From contig NC_088319.1 in NCBI RefSeq assembly GCF_910592395.1, positions 11,098,001 through 11,162,000 of the forward strand: a DNA stretch of 64,000 nucleotides, in the 5' to 3' direction. Both the position numbers and the translations under genes were made by a program. Source of the DNA: Lineus longissimus. Lineage: Eukaryota > Nemertea > Pilidiophora > Heteronemertea > Lineidae. The notes under the pieces were generated by a model, which had not been told where the DNA came from, did no database searches, and saw only the letters and a list, made by a program, of their open reading frames with translations. This document shows, piece after piece, positions 25,701-35,200 of this stretch; positions within the stretch are counted from its first letter, which is position 1; the number at the start of each line of letters is the position of its first letter.

Positions 25701-26778
25701 GTTTTGTTGTAATCACAGGCCTAGGGCAGCAGTTTAGTTCTATATTAACCCTTTTAGTGTCACTCTCGACCTCAGGTCGAGATGGAAAAGTTAGTGTCAC
25801 TCTCGACCTGAGGTCGACAGGGGATATAACGTTAGAAAACATCATGTACATCGTTTCAGCATTGTCCAGTCAGTGTTTTATATCTACCTTTCGAAAGAGC
25901 CAATCAAATCTGATCGTTAGGTACCGAATACTCATATGCTTTCTACAGTGATATTTCCCGCAATTTCGCTCTGAAAATCATGAATGTGAATGTACCGAAT
26001 TCTGACGATAGTTCAAAATCACATTTTCACCCCAAAAAATAACCAATTCATGTTGAAATTTCTTGAGCTTCATCCAGGATAGTGTACTAAACAATTATCA
26101 GAAGAGATCTGCTACAAACAATTACTAAAGTACATTTTAGAAAATTATTTCAAAGAAATCGTCAGAATTTGCGCGTTTTTCACACTTTTTCATGGTTTTA
26201 CCCAAAAATGAAATGACATATACGCATTCAACTGGTACCATCCTTTGCTCAAGGCAATTGCCTACAAACTTTTCAATTACTGTAAAGTGATAGAAGTGAA
26301 CACTTCTGAGCTACAAGGTTTCATAAAAGAGTTACCTAAAAGCTGCTAAAACCCAAAAACATGCTTGACATTCTGGGGTACGTAGGAAAATGTAAAACAT
26401 GGTTGACACTAAAAGGGTTAAGAGTGTGTCATAGTTGGAGATGCGCCAAAAAATGCCAGTCCATTAAAGTCTGATATTTGCAAGGTTTACTGATTTATGA
26501 AATTGCAGGGCCCTACACGTATCTCACCTCCCCAGTGCTCCCTGAAGTGTCTTGAAACAAATCTTCTCCATTTCAGAAATCTGCTTCTTGCCCCGAGCAA
26601 GCGCAACTGGTATCGTTCCAGCCCGTTTCCAGGCATGACAGACACCATCCTCGATGCCACGACCCCCGCTGACTATGAAGTTGTCAGGCAACAGGTCTCC
26701 ATTCTGACGATAGCCATCAAGGCAGCGGAGAGGATCCTTGCCGGTGGGGTGGTTGGGATTGACGATGCAGTCTTATGA
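4799..26778 (+). CDS. Glutamate carboxypeptidase II family (M28B, NAALADase-like) peptidase, 16 exons, 5' incomplete
   Basis: Membrane zinc peptidase of the GCPII/NAALAD family. Exons: 4799-4869, 6748-6888, 14444-14576, 14763-14885, 18527-18710, 20057-20147, 21514-21606, 21986-22071, 22192-22314, 22499-22645, 22954-23119, 23604-23697, 24040-24295, 24902-24983, 25353-25445, 26577-26778 (stop TGA). All junctions are AG/GT and the phases join to 694 codons plus stop, against about 750 residues for vertebrate homologues. Visible elements are the protease-associated domain ([16 protein letters not shown]), the zinc ligands in [16 protein letters not shown], the catalytic Glu pair in DAEEFGL, the ligand Asp in NMDS and the ligand His in FYHT, and then the C-terminal helical dimerisation domain. 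The N-terminal anchor exon is not visible. Residues that bind glutamate in mammalian GCPII are replaced (see findings), so folate or NAAG hydrolysis should not be assumed. The resemblance is at least as close to NAALADL1 as to FOLH1, so no symbol is given. Confidence 0.93.
4925..5350. repeat. Inverted repeat in intron 1 of the peptidase gene
   Basis: About 75 bp at 4925-5001 (containing aatcctgaactccgg and ctaaattcaggtcccggg) recur in reverse orientation at about 5275-5350 (cctgaatttggctcg ... ccggagttcaggattt). The arms are diverged. This may be the remains of a fold-back element. Confidence 0.5.
6425..6600 (+). repeat. Dispersed repeat rich in TGACGTGC motifs, copy 1
   Basis: It shares ordered blocks with the reverse strand of 31265-31445: agtgtcgc, gtgtttagaga, a gtg(t/c)gacc(a/c)agtgctg block, then repeated gacgtgct, gcac and catcacc motifs. 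It lies about 150 bp upstream of peptidase exon 6748-6888. Confidence 0.6.
7461..7893. mobile_element. MITE with 33-bp terminal inverted repeats
   Basis: 7461-7493 (aagtccgtagcacactagct and on) matches the reverse complement of 7861-7893 with about five differences over 33 bases. The 433-bp element is GC-rich and has several internal inverted copies of a gccaacttcggcg block. It codes for nothing recognisable. It lies in the intron between exons 6748-6888 and 14444-14576. Confidence 0.75.
8101..8321 (+). repeat. Dispersed SINE-like repeat, copy 1
   Basis: It matches 20761-20983 over about 220 bp, with shared blocks such as gcttgaaataaagtt, agttttgattgatactacca and tttgaatttcccgctc. The 3' part contains a tRNA-like T arm and B box (gtgggttgatcccac) followed by T-rich sequence. 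Confidence 0.65.
9740..9925 (+). repeat. Possible tRNA-derived SINE fragment
   Basis: A B-box-like stretch (ctggttcaattcc) near 9810 is followed by low-complexity 3' sequence. No clear second copy exists in the window, so support is weak. Confidence 0.3.
10767..10982 (+). repeat. Dispersed ~225-bp repeat, copy with G12 tract
   Basis: This is one of four copies (also 15252-15476 on minus, 24335-24566 and 36235-36460 on plus, with a fragment near 8873-8912). Shared blocks are ggtc(c)aggaaaatagaaatgcag, gtctacacaa(t/a)g, and a run of aaattttcaaattcaaat type. Here the usual aaggggtacgctg start is replaced by a run of 12 G. Confidence 0.65.
11578..11785 (+). repeat. Dispersed ~210-bp repeat, copy 2
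   Basis: Same family as 945-1160 and 27474-27683. It opens at aagggttgac, continues with caccattttggctggaa and closes with gatttcaagttctagct. Confidence 0.55.
12290..12720 (+). repeat. Three diverged tandem units (~150-180 bp)
   Basis: A ccgatatcaaaaccacaacc-type block recurs near 12316, 12498 and 12638, each time followed by (t/c)ttacatc or cttcacatc. The spacing and order of neighbouring blocks are kept. No coding sequence. Confidence 0.5.
14252..14401 (+). pseudogene. Decayed duplicate of peptidase exon 14444-14576
   Basis: The block from about 14290 to 14375 repeats the acceptor side and body of the adjacent real exon. Both have a T-rich run ending in tttag, then (g/c)cc-aac, then a near-identical gtccagttcaactccagtat followed by caggcagct. 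The copy translates as [15 protein letters not shown] against [15 protein letters not shown] in the real exon. Its acceptor leaves two bases before the homologous frame, whereas the preceding exon requires one. The 3' half is lost into a run of 20 C at 14382-14401 and no donor remains. It is best read as a non-functional exon duplicate. Confidence 0.75.
15252..15476 (-). repeat. Dispersed ~225-bp repeat, minus-strand copy
   Basis: Reverse-oriented member of the family at 10767, 24335 and 36235. It ends in gttacgaacagcatactcct, the complement of the family start. Confidence 0.7.
16036..16842. mobile_element. Non-autonomous DNA transposon with ~55-bp inverted ends
   Basis: The left end (ctgggcccggttgctcaaag ... 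tgtcactaatgctagcgtaaacttaac) matches the reverse complement of the right end (...gttaatgccagcgttagtgacaaaattcg...caacctggcccac) over about 55 bases with several changes. The GGGCCCGGTT-type terminus resembles the ends of PIF/Harbinger-related MITEs. No transposase is present. A second inverted-repeat element is nested inside. Confidence 0.7.
16272..16770. mobile_element. MITE nested inside the 16036-16842 element
   Basis: 16272-16301 (ggggcttaaagctaggtgca and on, to acagagctt) is matched by the reverse complement of 16741-16770 with few mismatches. The interior is GC-rich with repeated gcgcaagc/tgcgcc blocks. Both elements lie in the intron between exons 14763-14885 and 18527-18710. Confidence 0.7.
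19206..19387 (-). mobile_element. Pogo/Tigger-like MITE, copy A
   Basis: A ~182-bp element with inverted ends of tacagt(a/g)gaacct type and TA at both edges. Internally it carries direct and inverted copies of tctctattaaggacac. Nine related copies occur in the window. The TA target and CAGTRGAACC ends are typical of pogo/Tigger-derived MITEs; the family assignment is inferred from the ends. Confidence 0.8.
19735..19972. repeat. Array of five ~28-bp imperfect palindromes
   Basis: Five times the sequence runs through a ctgtttgg-cragccggg-cttgccaaacag type palindrome or a half of it (near 19741-19763, 19786-19810, 19829-19857, 19868-19884 and 19950-19970), separated by A/T-rich spacers. Each unit can fold on itself and neighbouring units can pair with one another. 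It lies in a peptidase intron and codes for nothing recognisable. Confidence 0.6.
20528..21372 (+). mobile_element. Interspersed element with ttagctcagctgac start and gggcctcttgtt end
   Basis: The element appears to start with a short inverted pair (agctcagctgacaagctgagct), includes a (gtct)n microsatellite at about 20586-20613, shares 20761-20983 with the repeat at 8101-8321, and ends with a small hairpin (aggcccttgggcct) and cttgtt. A 3' hairpin of this kind suggests a Helitron or Helentron-derived element, but this is only inference. Confidence 0.45.
20761..20983 (+). repeat. Dispersed SINE-like repeat, copy 2
   Basis: Homologue of 8101-8321, here embedded in the larger 20528-21372 element. 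The T-arm-like stretch is gtgggttccaatcccac, followed by a run of T. Confidence 0.65.
21815..21900 (-). repeat. tRNA-derived SINE head (minus strand)
   Basis: On the minus strand the order is an A-box-like ttgtggttaacactg and, about 40 bases on, a B-box-like gggtttgatcac, as in a tRNA-derived SINE. It lies between peptidase exons 21514-21606 and 21986-22071. Confidence 0.4.
23320..23500 (-). mobile_element. 3' fragment of a non-LTR retrotransposon (reverse-transcriptase C-terminal tail)
   Basis: The minus strand reads [17 protein letters not shown] followed by [29 protein letters not shown] and a stop at 23326-23328. The pattern RxGRPxxTWRR...M...W..(l/v)..lAqDR..W+.lV is the recurrent C-terminal tail of LINE reverse transcriptases in marine invertebrates. 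Only the tail is present. It lies antisense in the intron between peptidase exons 22954-23119 and 23604-23697. Confidence 0.65.
24335..24566 (+). repeat. Dispersed ~225-bp repeat, plus-strand copy
   Basis: Member of the family at 10767, 15252 and 36235. It starts aaaggggtagg and ends gcgtaggcctttt, 40 bp downstream of peptidase exon 24040-24295. Confidence 0.7.
25745..26421. mobile_element. piggyBac-like MITE with TTAA flanks
   Basis: The edges are ttaacccttttagtgtca on the left (25745 on) and tgacactaaaagggttaa on the right (to 26421), perfect inverted ends with the TTAA target duplication and CCCTTT-type terminus expected of piggyBac-derived elements. Near the left end a 37-bp unit containing the palindrome tcgacct(c/g)aggtcga is duplicated in tandem. 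The interior is A/T-rich with no transposase. It lies in the last peptidase intron. Confidence 0.8.
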
Positions 26779-26929
26779 GGAGTGGTATTCGCCTGACCGT
26801 TCAAGCATTGGAGGGGTTAACATTTTGATTATTGCCGTAGTTTAGTCTAATGTACATTGTAAGATCGTTTCGGTAACTTAGAAATGTGGTTGGAAGAGGC
26901 CTATAGTGTGATGGTGCAAAAAAAACTTG

Positions 26930-27111
26930 TACAGTAGAACCTCTCCATTAGGGACGACCTCGGGACTGACAAGTCCTGTCCTTAATACAGAAGTGTCCTG
27001 ATTAGAGAGGTCAAATTGAATGGAAACAACCAATTTAGGGCCGAACCTAGTGTCCTTAATAGAGAGGTTGTCCCTAATAGAGAGGTGTCCGCTAAGGGAG
27101 GTTCCACTGTA
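26930..27111 (+). mobile_element. Pogo/Tigger-like MITE, copy B
   Basis: It starts tacagtagaacctctccatt and ends ggaggttccactgta. Same family as 19206-19387 but in opposite orientation. It lies 150 bp beyond the peptidase stop codon and so may be inside its 3' UTR. Confidence 0.85.
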
Positions 27112-27473
27112 TATCTCTTTGATACTGAAAGAAGGTTCTCTGCTCATTAAAAAAAGGACATCAGAAAGGTGTAATATTGTTAGGATTTCATTGTTACATT
27201 GTTATGTCTCCAAATCTTGAACGGGTTTTCTGTCTGTGTCATATGTTACCACGAAAGGCTCTGTTTTCTGGGCCGACTGAACCATTTTGGTTGCCATTTC
27301 ATACAGGGTTTTATATCGAAGCACTCCCATTTTCCATGAACAGGCACAGGATAGAGTACATAGAAGGGTGCGATGAGACAGAAAATTTTAAAATCCGGTC
27401 GGTCACATTGGGATTCCTAGTGTCAGCTGTTTATATATAAAAATGGTATGAGATTTCAGACATTGGAGCTGAT

Positions 27474-27683
27474 AAGGGTTGACCATAGCCACCACCATTT
27501 TGGCTGGAACTTGAATTCCTAAAGACACTAGAACTCAATGTCCATTTAAAACCTGTGAGGCTGTTTTCTGGATAGCAAAGAACAGTCCACCCTTGAAAAT
27601 TGCATTGACTTCATTTTGAAGGAGTTCTTATTGCTTTAGGATTTTAAGTTCCAGCCAAAATGCTGGTGACTGAGGTTAAACCT
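27474..27683 (+). repeat. Dispersed ~210-bp repeat, copy 3
   Basis: Third copy of the family at 945 and 11578 (aagggttgaccatagccacc ... ttttaagttccagcc). The ends are partly inverted: ccattttggctggaact at the start and agttccagccaaaatg at the end. Confidence 0.55.
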
Positions 27684-28325
27684 CAAGTAAAGTCAGTCCC
27701 ATGCCAAGGTTCCCGGAGTCATATAGAACAATGGTGGAGTTTTCTTCAGTTTCGTGGACTGGAAAATACTGGGGGATTTAGCTAGTTGGCCTAGAGCCAT
27801 CCAACTATAACTAATAGGACATAAAATGTGACCAGTTGGATATTAGAATGCAGTTTTATCATTGTATTAACCCTCTGTAGTTAGCTATATTTTGCTTGCG
27901 GTGTATTTGCACACGTGGTGTTTTTCTCCACAATTTTTGGTTTGAAAAATTAGTTGTCGTTGACGTGTTGAGAACGTTCGAGGAATGTTTGAGAATAATT
28001 CGCACTCAAATGCTGATTATGGAATATGTTGCACAGCCATGCAAGCAGAGATATATTGTCTGCGCTCCTCTTTAGTGTTGATTCAGAAAAAAATTATAAT
28101 ACCGATAGCAGCTAACTTGATCTCAAATCATTTTGCATTTAAATACGTTGGCTTTAAAATTTCAAATATATTGGACTTAAATCTCAAATACAATAGCCCC
28201 CTATTTAGTAGATTACATTTGTACAATTTTGCGCTGTAAAATTCTGATGACAAATATGGAAGTTTTATCTGTGTGCGACAATAGTACTTGAGTTCAAGGC
28301 CAAAACAAAAAAAGGGTTCGTGTGG

Positions 28326-28408
28326 TGTCACAGAGTGTTGGTGACATCACAGAGTGTCGGTGACATCACAGAGTGTTGGTGACGTCACAGAGTGTTGGTG
28401 ACGTCACA
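28326..28408 (+). repeat. 19-bp tandem repeat carrying CRE-type motifs
   Basis: Four units with exact 19-bp spacing begin at 28342, 28361, 28380 and 28399, each reading tgac(a/g)tcacagagtgt(t/c)gg; a partial unit precedes them. The last two units contain the full CREB/ATF palindrome TGACGTCA, the first two TGACATCA. No gene start is evident nearby. Confidence 0.8.
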
Positions 28409-28892
28409 GATGGCGTCCAATGTGATGCAACACATAAAAGTACAACTGTCGCCACGATTAGTTTGTGACACCCCTTGTCCTTTTCTTGCCTGTCATAGGC
28501 CTATCTCCATTTTATTGCGAGGCCATAAGAGTTACATAGTCATGATCTACGTGAAATTTCAAATCAATGTCGCCGGTCATTTGCCGAATTAAAAAGTTTT
28601 ATTTGAGAAATATTCATATGGTTTAATGCTAGCTATAAATAAGTAGAAGGATTGTTTGATAAACGTTGTCACTGCTCACTGAAGTTCTAACAGCAATGTC
28701 AAGTTATATGTTATTGATTTACATTGGAAATATTATTGATTGTAACTCAATTGCGGTCAAGAATCAATAAGGACTACATGTAGTCTTTAGTAATTCTTGG
28801 TGTGATGGAGCAACTTGGTTGACTGTATTTTGGTGCCGAGAGAGGCATTGCTTGTACATTTCATGCTTGCGGTGTTGGAAGGGATAAATGCA

Positions 28893-29081
28893 TACAGTAG
28901 AACCTCTTTATTAGGGTTGACCTTGGGACTGACAAGTTCTGTCCTTAATACAGAAGTGTCCTGATTAGAGAGGTCGAATTGAATGGAAACAACCAATTTG
29001 GGACCAAACTTAGTGTCCTTCATAGAGAGGTTGTCCCTAATAGAGAGGTGTCCAATAAGGGAGGTTCCTCAACTGTGTGTA
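28893..29081 (+). mobile_element. Pogo/Tigger-like MITE, copy C
   Basis: Starts tacagtagaacctctttatt and ends gggaggttcctcaactgtgt. Full length, with a slightly altered right end. Confidence 0.8.
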
Positions 29082-29645
29082 AATTCTATACTTGCAGTTT
29101 CACATATTTTATATAAAAGTGTCGCCATGGGTCTTATCGAACGTTATAATCACAACAGTGCCCTTAACTGACTGGCTCGAGTCCACAATACAACATTGTA
29201 TACCATACATGTAATACATGTAAATGTATCAGTCTCAAATGTACATAATATTTTCGTGATCAAGCGATGTTTATATCCGTCTGGCGAAGGCCTATTTATA
29301 AGAAGTAGGAATTCATAGAATGAAAACTGGACATTCAATTTCAAGGTGAAATTTGGTGATACTATATCGACGTCTTTATTTTCACAGCTCTTAATATTGC
29401 GAAAACATCTTTTCCAGAATTTGTTGAAACAGCCGATTTTGTTGATAGAATGTTGAGAATGTTCACTTTATTTTGTTTGAGAGATGACTGCGTTGTTTCC
29501 TTATCTTGTTATCACAGTAATGAAACATGATGTTTTTCAGTGATTGTTGTTTCCAGTTAAATTTTAGTGCAGCAACAGGTGTGACAGACTAGCACGTTAA
29601 GTCCGCATTTTGCTTTATTTTACCTGCAAGGGTCAAATGACGAGG

Positions 29646-29860
29646 TACAGTCCAAATCACAATTGCCATCTCTAAATTTGCGTCAGTGGCATGCCATTGA
29701 TGCGCTACCTAGCGTTTAGATGGCCTAGTGCGTTGGCGTGTGTAAAATACGTGAAACAGAGAAAATTGCCTCACTGGTGCGCAATTGACGTGCAACGCAC
29801 ATGTACGTTGCATGTCAATGATGCAAAACAGGCTGAATGTTATTTGTGATTAGGACTGTA
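29646..29860. mobile_element. 215-bp MITE, TA-flanked
   Basis: Ends are tacagtccaaatcacaa on the left and ttgtgattaggactgta on the right, inverted over 17 bases with one mismatch and with TA at both edges. The interior contains short palindromes around gcgcaattgacgtgcaacgc. It codes for nothing. Confidence 0.75.
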
Positions 29861-30064
29861 TGGCAGATAAAGAAAAATACAAAATGCTGAAGTGACTCGC
29901 CAGTCTGTCACCAACCTAAGATTGAAGTTAATAATGGAAACTACTCTGTTTTATCGTTTAAATCTGGTGACGAGTAACTGTGCCCCCTAGCGGATTCGTT
30001 GGACCATTACACCATTGGTTCGTATCTTTTTGCTGTCATTACAGTCGGAAAGCAAAAGTGGAAG

Positions 30065-30246
30065 CACAGTAGAACCTCTCTATTGAGAACGCCCTGGAGA
30101 CTGACAAGTGCTGGCCTTAATACAGAGGTGTCCTGAAAAGAACGATCAAATTGAATGGAAACATCAATTTGGGACCAAAAAGAGTGTCCTTAATAGAGAG
30201 GTTGTCCTTGATAGAGAAGTGTCCGCTAAGGGAGGTTCCACTTTAT
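30065..30246 (+). mobile_element. Pogo/Tigger-like MITE, copy D
   Basis: Starts cacagtagaacctctctatt and ends gggaggttccactttata. Both TA edges are degraded. Confidence 0.8.
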
Positions 30247-31264
30247 AAAGAATGTGATCTCTGTCAGAGTGTCGTACCTCCAAATCTCTGTCATCAGTTT
30301 TGTATTTTTCAAGTTTTTGTTGATGTTTCTGTTACATCTATATCAATTCTTCAGGGAAACGTCACATTGTGAGAAATTTTGGAAGTGCAAGGTGATAGAT
30401 TGTTGGTTGCACAACAGTGTTTTCAAGAGTTAGTAGAGTCTAGATTCTAAATTTTAGTAACTTTTTCCTTGATTGGGTAATATTGCACTAGGTATGAGGA
30501 CATTTTTTCATTCCTTAAGGGGTTTTTTGGGAAACACAGTTGATATTTTACCTTCAGATTGGTGGGCGTTTGCTGTCTTACATCTCACCTGAAGGAAGAG
30601 CTGGTAAAAAGTCAGCATAGCTGTGTAGTGGTTTCAAGTCTTGGCCAGCATTGACAGGAGATTGTATGCTTTCATGTCAGGCTGGGAATGACAAAATGGT
30701 CATATTTTTCTAAAAAATGTCATTGCAAGGCCAAGGAATCCGATTTGGTGGTGGATTTTTAAAATTGTAAATAATGCGTGGCTTATACAAAATAGTGTTA
30801 ACTCCATATCCTTTTAGTAAACGTTGTCCATCTGCATCTACATGTAGCTACATATCATGTAGCTGCGGTACATATCCCTACATGTACATGAAGTCTGCAA
30901 AAAACCAGGTTGGGTCAAAACTGGGAAGACTGTCTACTCTCTAATTTGGCACTTTTGCAAAGATTCGATCTTTGTTCCAGTTGGGTTTTTAGGGCACCTA
31001 AGAATGGGAAACATGTACATTTGTAGTTGTTTTGACCGATAAATCATGTGTAAATACAACATCTGCCCAACCATATTTCTATCTATCTGAGGTGAGTGAG
31101 TTGTGGAGGTTAACCATGCTAGGTGCAGGATCAGAATCGTTTGTTTTCAGTTCTCGCTCAGCTGGCATAGTGGGTCAGCCACGACTGAAAAAAGAATATT
31201 TGATAAATTCTGCCAAGGAATTTCAACAGTATTTAAGGTTTCTTGGTTTACCCATTAGCTGCGG

Positions 31265-31445
31265 ATGACATACCCAGCACGTCATGTACACGACCCCATG
31301 ACGTGCAGGTGATGTGCATAGCACGTCTTACCCTACTCGAATATTATTTCATCAGCACTGGGTCGCACCATCTCTAAACATGCCAAGCGCAACTGGGGTT
31401 TATTAGTTTCAGCCTGATAAGTACAAATGCGACACTTTTGAATCC
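31265..31445 (-). repeat. Dispersed repeat rich in TGACGTGC motifs, copy 2
   Basis: Reverse-oriented homologue of 6425-6600, with five or more gacgtg/cacgtc blocks in about 100 bp. Confidence 0.6.
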
Positions 31446-32219
31446 TTACAGGTCATTATTGGTGTCCTTCGTCAAAACAAGGTGGTGCCAGCTCAAAAAT
31501 GGCTGCCGCAGTGATAGGATTAATTTGCTGGAAAGCTGGGTGACTTTGACCCTTGGATTGATTCAATAAAGGCAGCGAGCGTGGGAAATGTGTGGTTTTG
31601 TCAGGTATTGGGTTATTTTCTAAAGGAGTTATATTGAGTCGGTGTTTGTAACTGACCACGCTGCCTGTGAAAGAAGCAAGAAGCAAAGTAAACTGGCATG
31701 AATTCTCTCGTTAGCACATATCATTATTCATATTCCAATTCAGGTGAATGGGGAGATTTACCATGTGGTTCAAGGTGTAAATGAGTGTTGGTCAGTCTAA
31801 CACTCAAGGCAACAGTCACCTGGGGTTACAGTACTAAATTCCAGAACTATTTTGTAGCAAACTGCTTTGTAAAATGGAACACATTGGTCAAAACTCACGG
31901 ATTGAAATAAAGGAAGTTTTCACAAAATTTGGATTGTTAATTCTTTCAAGAAATGGGCCATTTGCCAGGCCTGGCCTCTTGCAAATTTGCAAGATTTATA
32001 TTGAACAATGAAATGTCCATCCAAGTCCAATTTGGGCTGGTTGTGGTTGTCTCATCTCAACTGCAGATACTGCAGGGGGAGGGCAGACAGGTCCCATTTT
32101 ATCTGGTTGTGACACCTCTTGCCACCCTTAGTTTTGGCAAAACAGTGTAGTAGACAAGTCCGGTTCTACTTGTGAGCCAATTCCTACCCAAGGAAGGGGA
32201 GGAATGTTGTATGCTGAGT

Positions 32220-35200
32220 TTACAGTACAGGATGTCTCAGAAAAAAGTCTTTATAGCCACAAGGGCCTGAAGACATTGTATCAACCAATCGCTGTCTGAC
32301 CAAGTGGACAGACACTTGAAATGTTCCTTGTAATACAGGATGTCACAGAAAAGGATCTGTACAGCCCCAGGGGCCAGGCATGAAGACATAGTCACAACAT
32401 ATGTATGTATGTGCTGTGTGTTAGACTGTCACAATCTTTATACTTGCTATACGGGATGTCGCAAAAAAGAATCTAGAGCATCAAGAAGTTGTCACACTCG
32501 CCATCATGGACAGACTGTTGCAATCATCCTTGCTATATGGGAGGTCTCAGAAATGGATCAGTAGAGCCTAGAGGACAAGGCATCAAGGATTTAAAGGTTG
32601 TCACACTCTCCATTGCATTGCTATACACAACAGTTTGTATATAGGCCATGTCCTGTACAGGATGGCTCAGAAAAATAGGTCTTTAGAACCTCGAGGGCTT
32701 AGAGACATCGTCACAACCAATCTAGGCCAACAAAATGAGCAGAATGCTTCAATCTGCCCTGCTATACTGGATGTCTCAGAAAAAAAGGTCCTATGGTCAG
32801 ACATGAAGACATTGTCACAACCAATCTCTCCCCGGCCAAAATGAACATACTTTTACAATCTTCCCTACTGGATATCTCAAGGGTCAGGCATGAAGACACA
32901 GACAAACAGTAGCCACCTTAATACTGTACAGGATGTCACAGAAAAGGATCTCTAGTGCATTGAGAGCAAAACATCAGGACGTTGTCGTATGCTCCGTTTC
33001 ACTAGTATACACAGCATATGGCATGCCATATGCAGGATGTCTCAGAAACAAGTCCCAGAGTCTAAAAGGCTTGGAGACATCGTCACAACCAATCTCTTCC
33101 TGATCAAATGGACAGACCGTCGCAATCTTCCTTGCTATACTGGATGTCTCAGAAAAGAGCCCACATGGTCAGACATGAAGACATTGTCACAACCAATTGC
33201 TCTGCAGCCAAAATGGACAGACTGTTGCAATATTTCCTGCTGTACCAGGAAAGACCCCCTAGGGCCTGACATAAAGACATTGTCACAACCAATTTCTGCC
33301 AGACCAAATGGACAGGCGGTTGCAACCTGCCCTGCTCTACACGATGTCACAGAAAATGATATGTGGAGCCTCAAGGGCCAGGCAAGAAGACATAGTCACA
33401 AGATATATATGTGCTGACCCAATGGACGGACTGTTGCAATCATCCTTGCTATATGAGGTCTCAGAAAAGGATCATTAGAGCCTAGAGGACAAGGCATCAA
33501 TCAAGACGTTGTCGCACTCTCAATTTCACTCCTGCTATAGGCCATGCCCTTTACAGGATGGCTCAGAAAATAGGTTTTTAGAGCCTCGAGGGCTTGGAGA
33601 CAGCGTCACGACCAATATTTGCCCACAAAACGAGCAGAATGCTTCAATCTGCCCTGCTATACTGGATGTCTCAGAAAAGAGCCTGCATGGCCTGACAGAG
33701 AGACATTGTCACAGCCAATATCTTTCCGACCAAATGGACAGGAAGTTGCAACCTGCCCTGCTATATTGGATGTTTCAGAAAATGATCGGTGGGGCCTCAA
33801 ATGCCAGGCATGAAGACCTAGTCACAACATATATATGTGCTGACCAAACGGATGGACTGTCGCAATCATCCTTGCTATACTGGATGTCTCAGAAAAGAGC
33901 CCACATGGTCAGACATGAAGACATTGTCACAACTAATTGCACTCCAGCCAAAATGGACAGACTGTTGCAATATTTCCTGCTGTACCAGATGTCTCAGGAA
34001 AGAGCCCCTAGGGCCTGACATAGACATTGTCACAACCAATCTCTGCCAGTCCAAATGGACAGGCGGTTGCAACTTGCCCTGCTCTACACGATGTCACAGA
34101 AAATGATATGTGGAGCCTCAAGGGCCAGGCATAAAGACATAGTCACAACATATCTATGTGCTGACCAAATGGACGGACTGTTGCAATCATCCTTATATGA
34201 GATATCTCAAAAATGATCTGTGGAGCCTAAAGGGCCAGGCATGAAGACACAGTCACAACATACCTATGTGCTGACCAAATGGACGGACTGTTGCAATCAT
34301 CCTTATACGGGATGTCTCAAAAATGACCTTTGGAGCATCAAGGGCCAGGCATGAAGACTAGTCACATTGACATGTCTATGAGGGCAAGGCATGAAGACGT
34401 TTTCATACTCTCCATTTCACTAGTATCCATAGCCGCTTGCAATTGCCCGTGCCATTTATAGGATGACTCAGAAAAGGTCTTTAGAGCCTAGATGGCTTGA
34501 AGACAATCTTACAACCAGTTACCTCTGCCCGACCAAATGGACAGACTCTTGAAATCTGCTCTGCTATACTGGATGTCTTAGCAAAGAGCCCCTATGGCCT
34601 GACATGAAGACATTGTCAGAACCAATCTCTGCCCGGGCGACATGAACAGACTGTTGCAATCTGGATGTCTCAAGGGCCAGGGACATACTGTAACTATCAT
34701 TCTTGCTATATATAGGATGTCATAGAAACGACATCTAGTGCCCTGAGGACAAGATATCAAGACGTTGTCACACTCTCCAGTTTAATAGCATACACAGCAA
34801 CTAGCAATAGGCCATACCATGTACAGAATGTATCAGAAAAAGGTCTTTAAAGCCTCAATAGCTTGAAGACACTGTCACAACCAATTGATGTAGAACCTGC
34901 TCTGGCCTGACATGGACGAGACATTTTCACAACCATAATCTCTGCCTGACAGAAATTGGTCTCGAGGACCTCAAGGGTCTGAAGAAACGTCACAATCAGT
35001 CTTAGCCCACGAAATGAAAAGTTCTGCAATCTGCGCTGCTAAACTGGATGTCTCAGAAAAGAGCCTCTATGGTCTGACACGGAGACACTGTCACAACCAA
35101 TCTCTTCCCGATCAAATAAATGGACAAACCAGTCACACTCTTTATTCCATTAGTTCACACAGCAACATGCAATACGCCTTGCCCTGTACAGGATGTCTCA

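Noticed and set aside
33509-34018. 169-codon open frame in the ~107-bp array
   Set aside because: Periodic sequence, open in several overlapping frames, starting and stopping at arbitrary unit positions.
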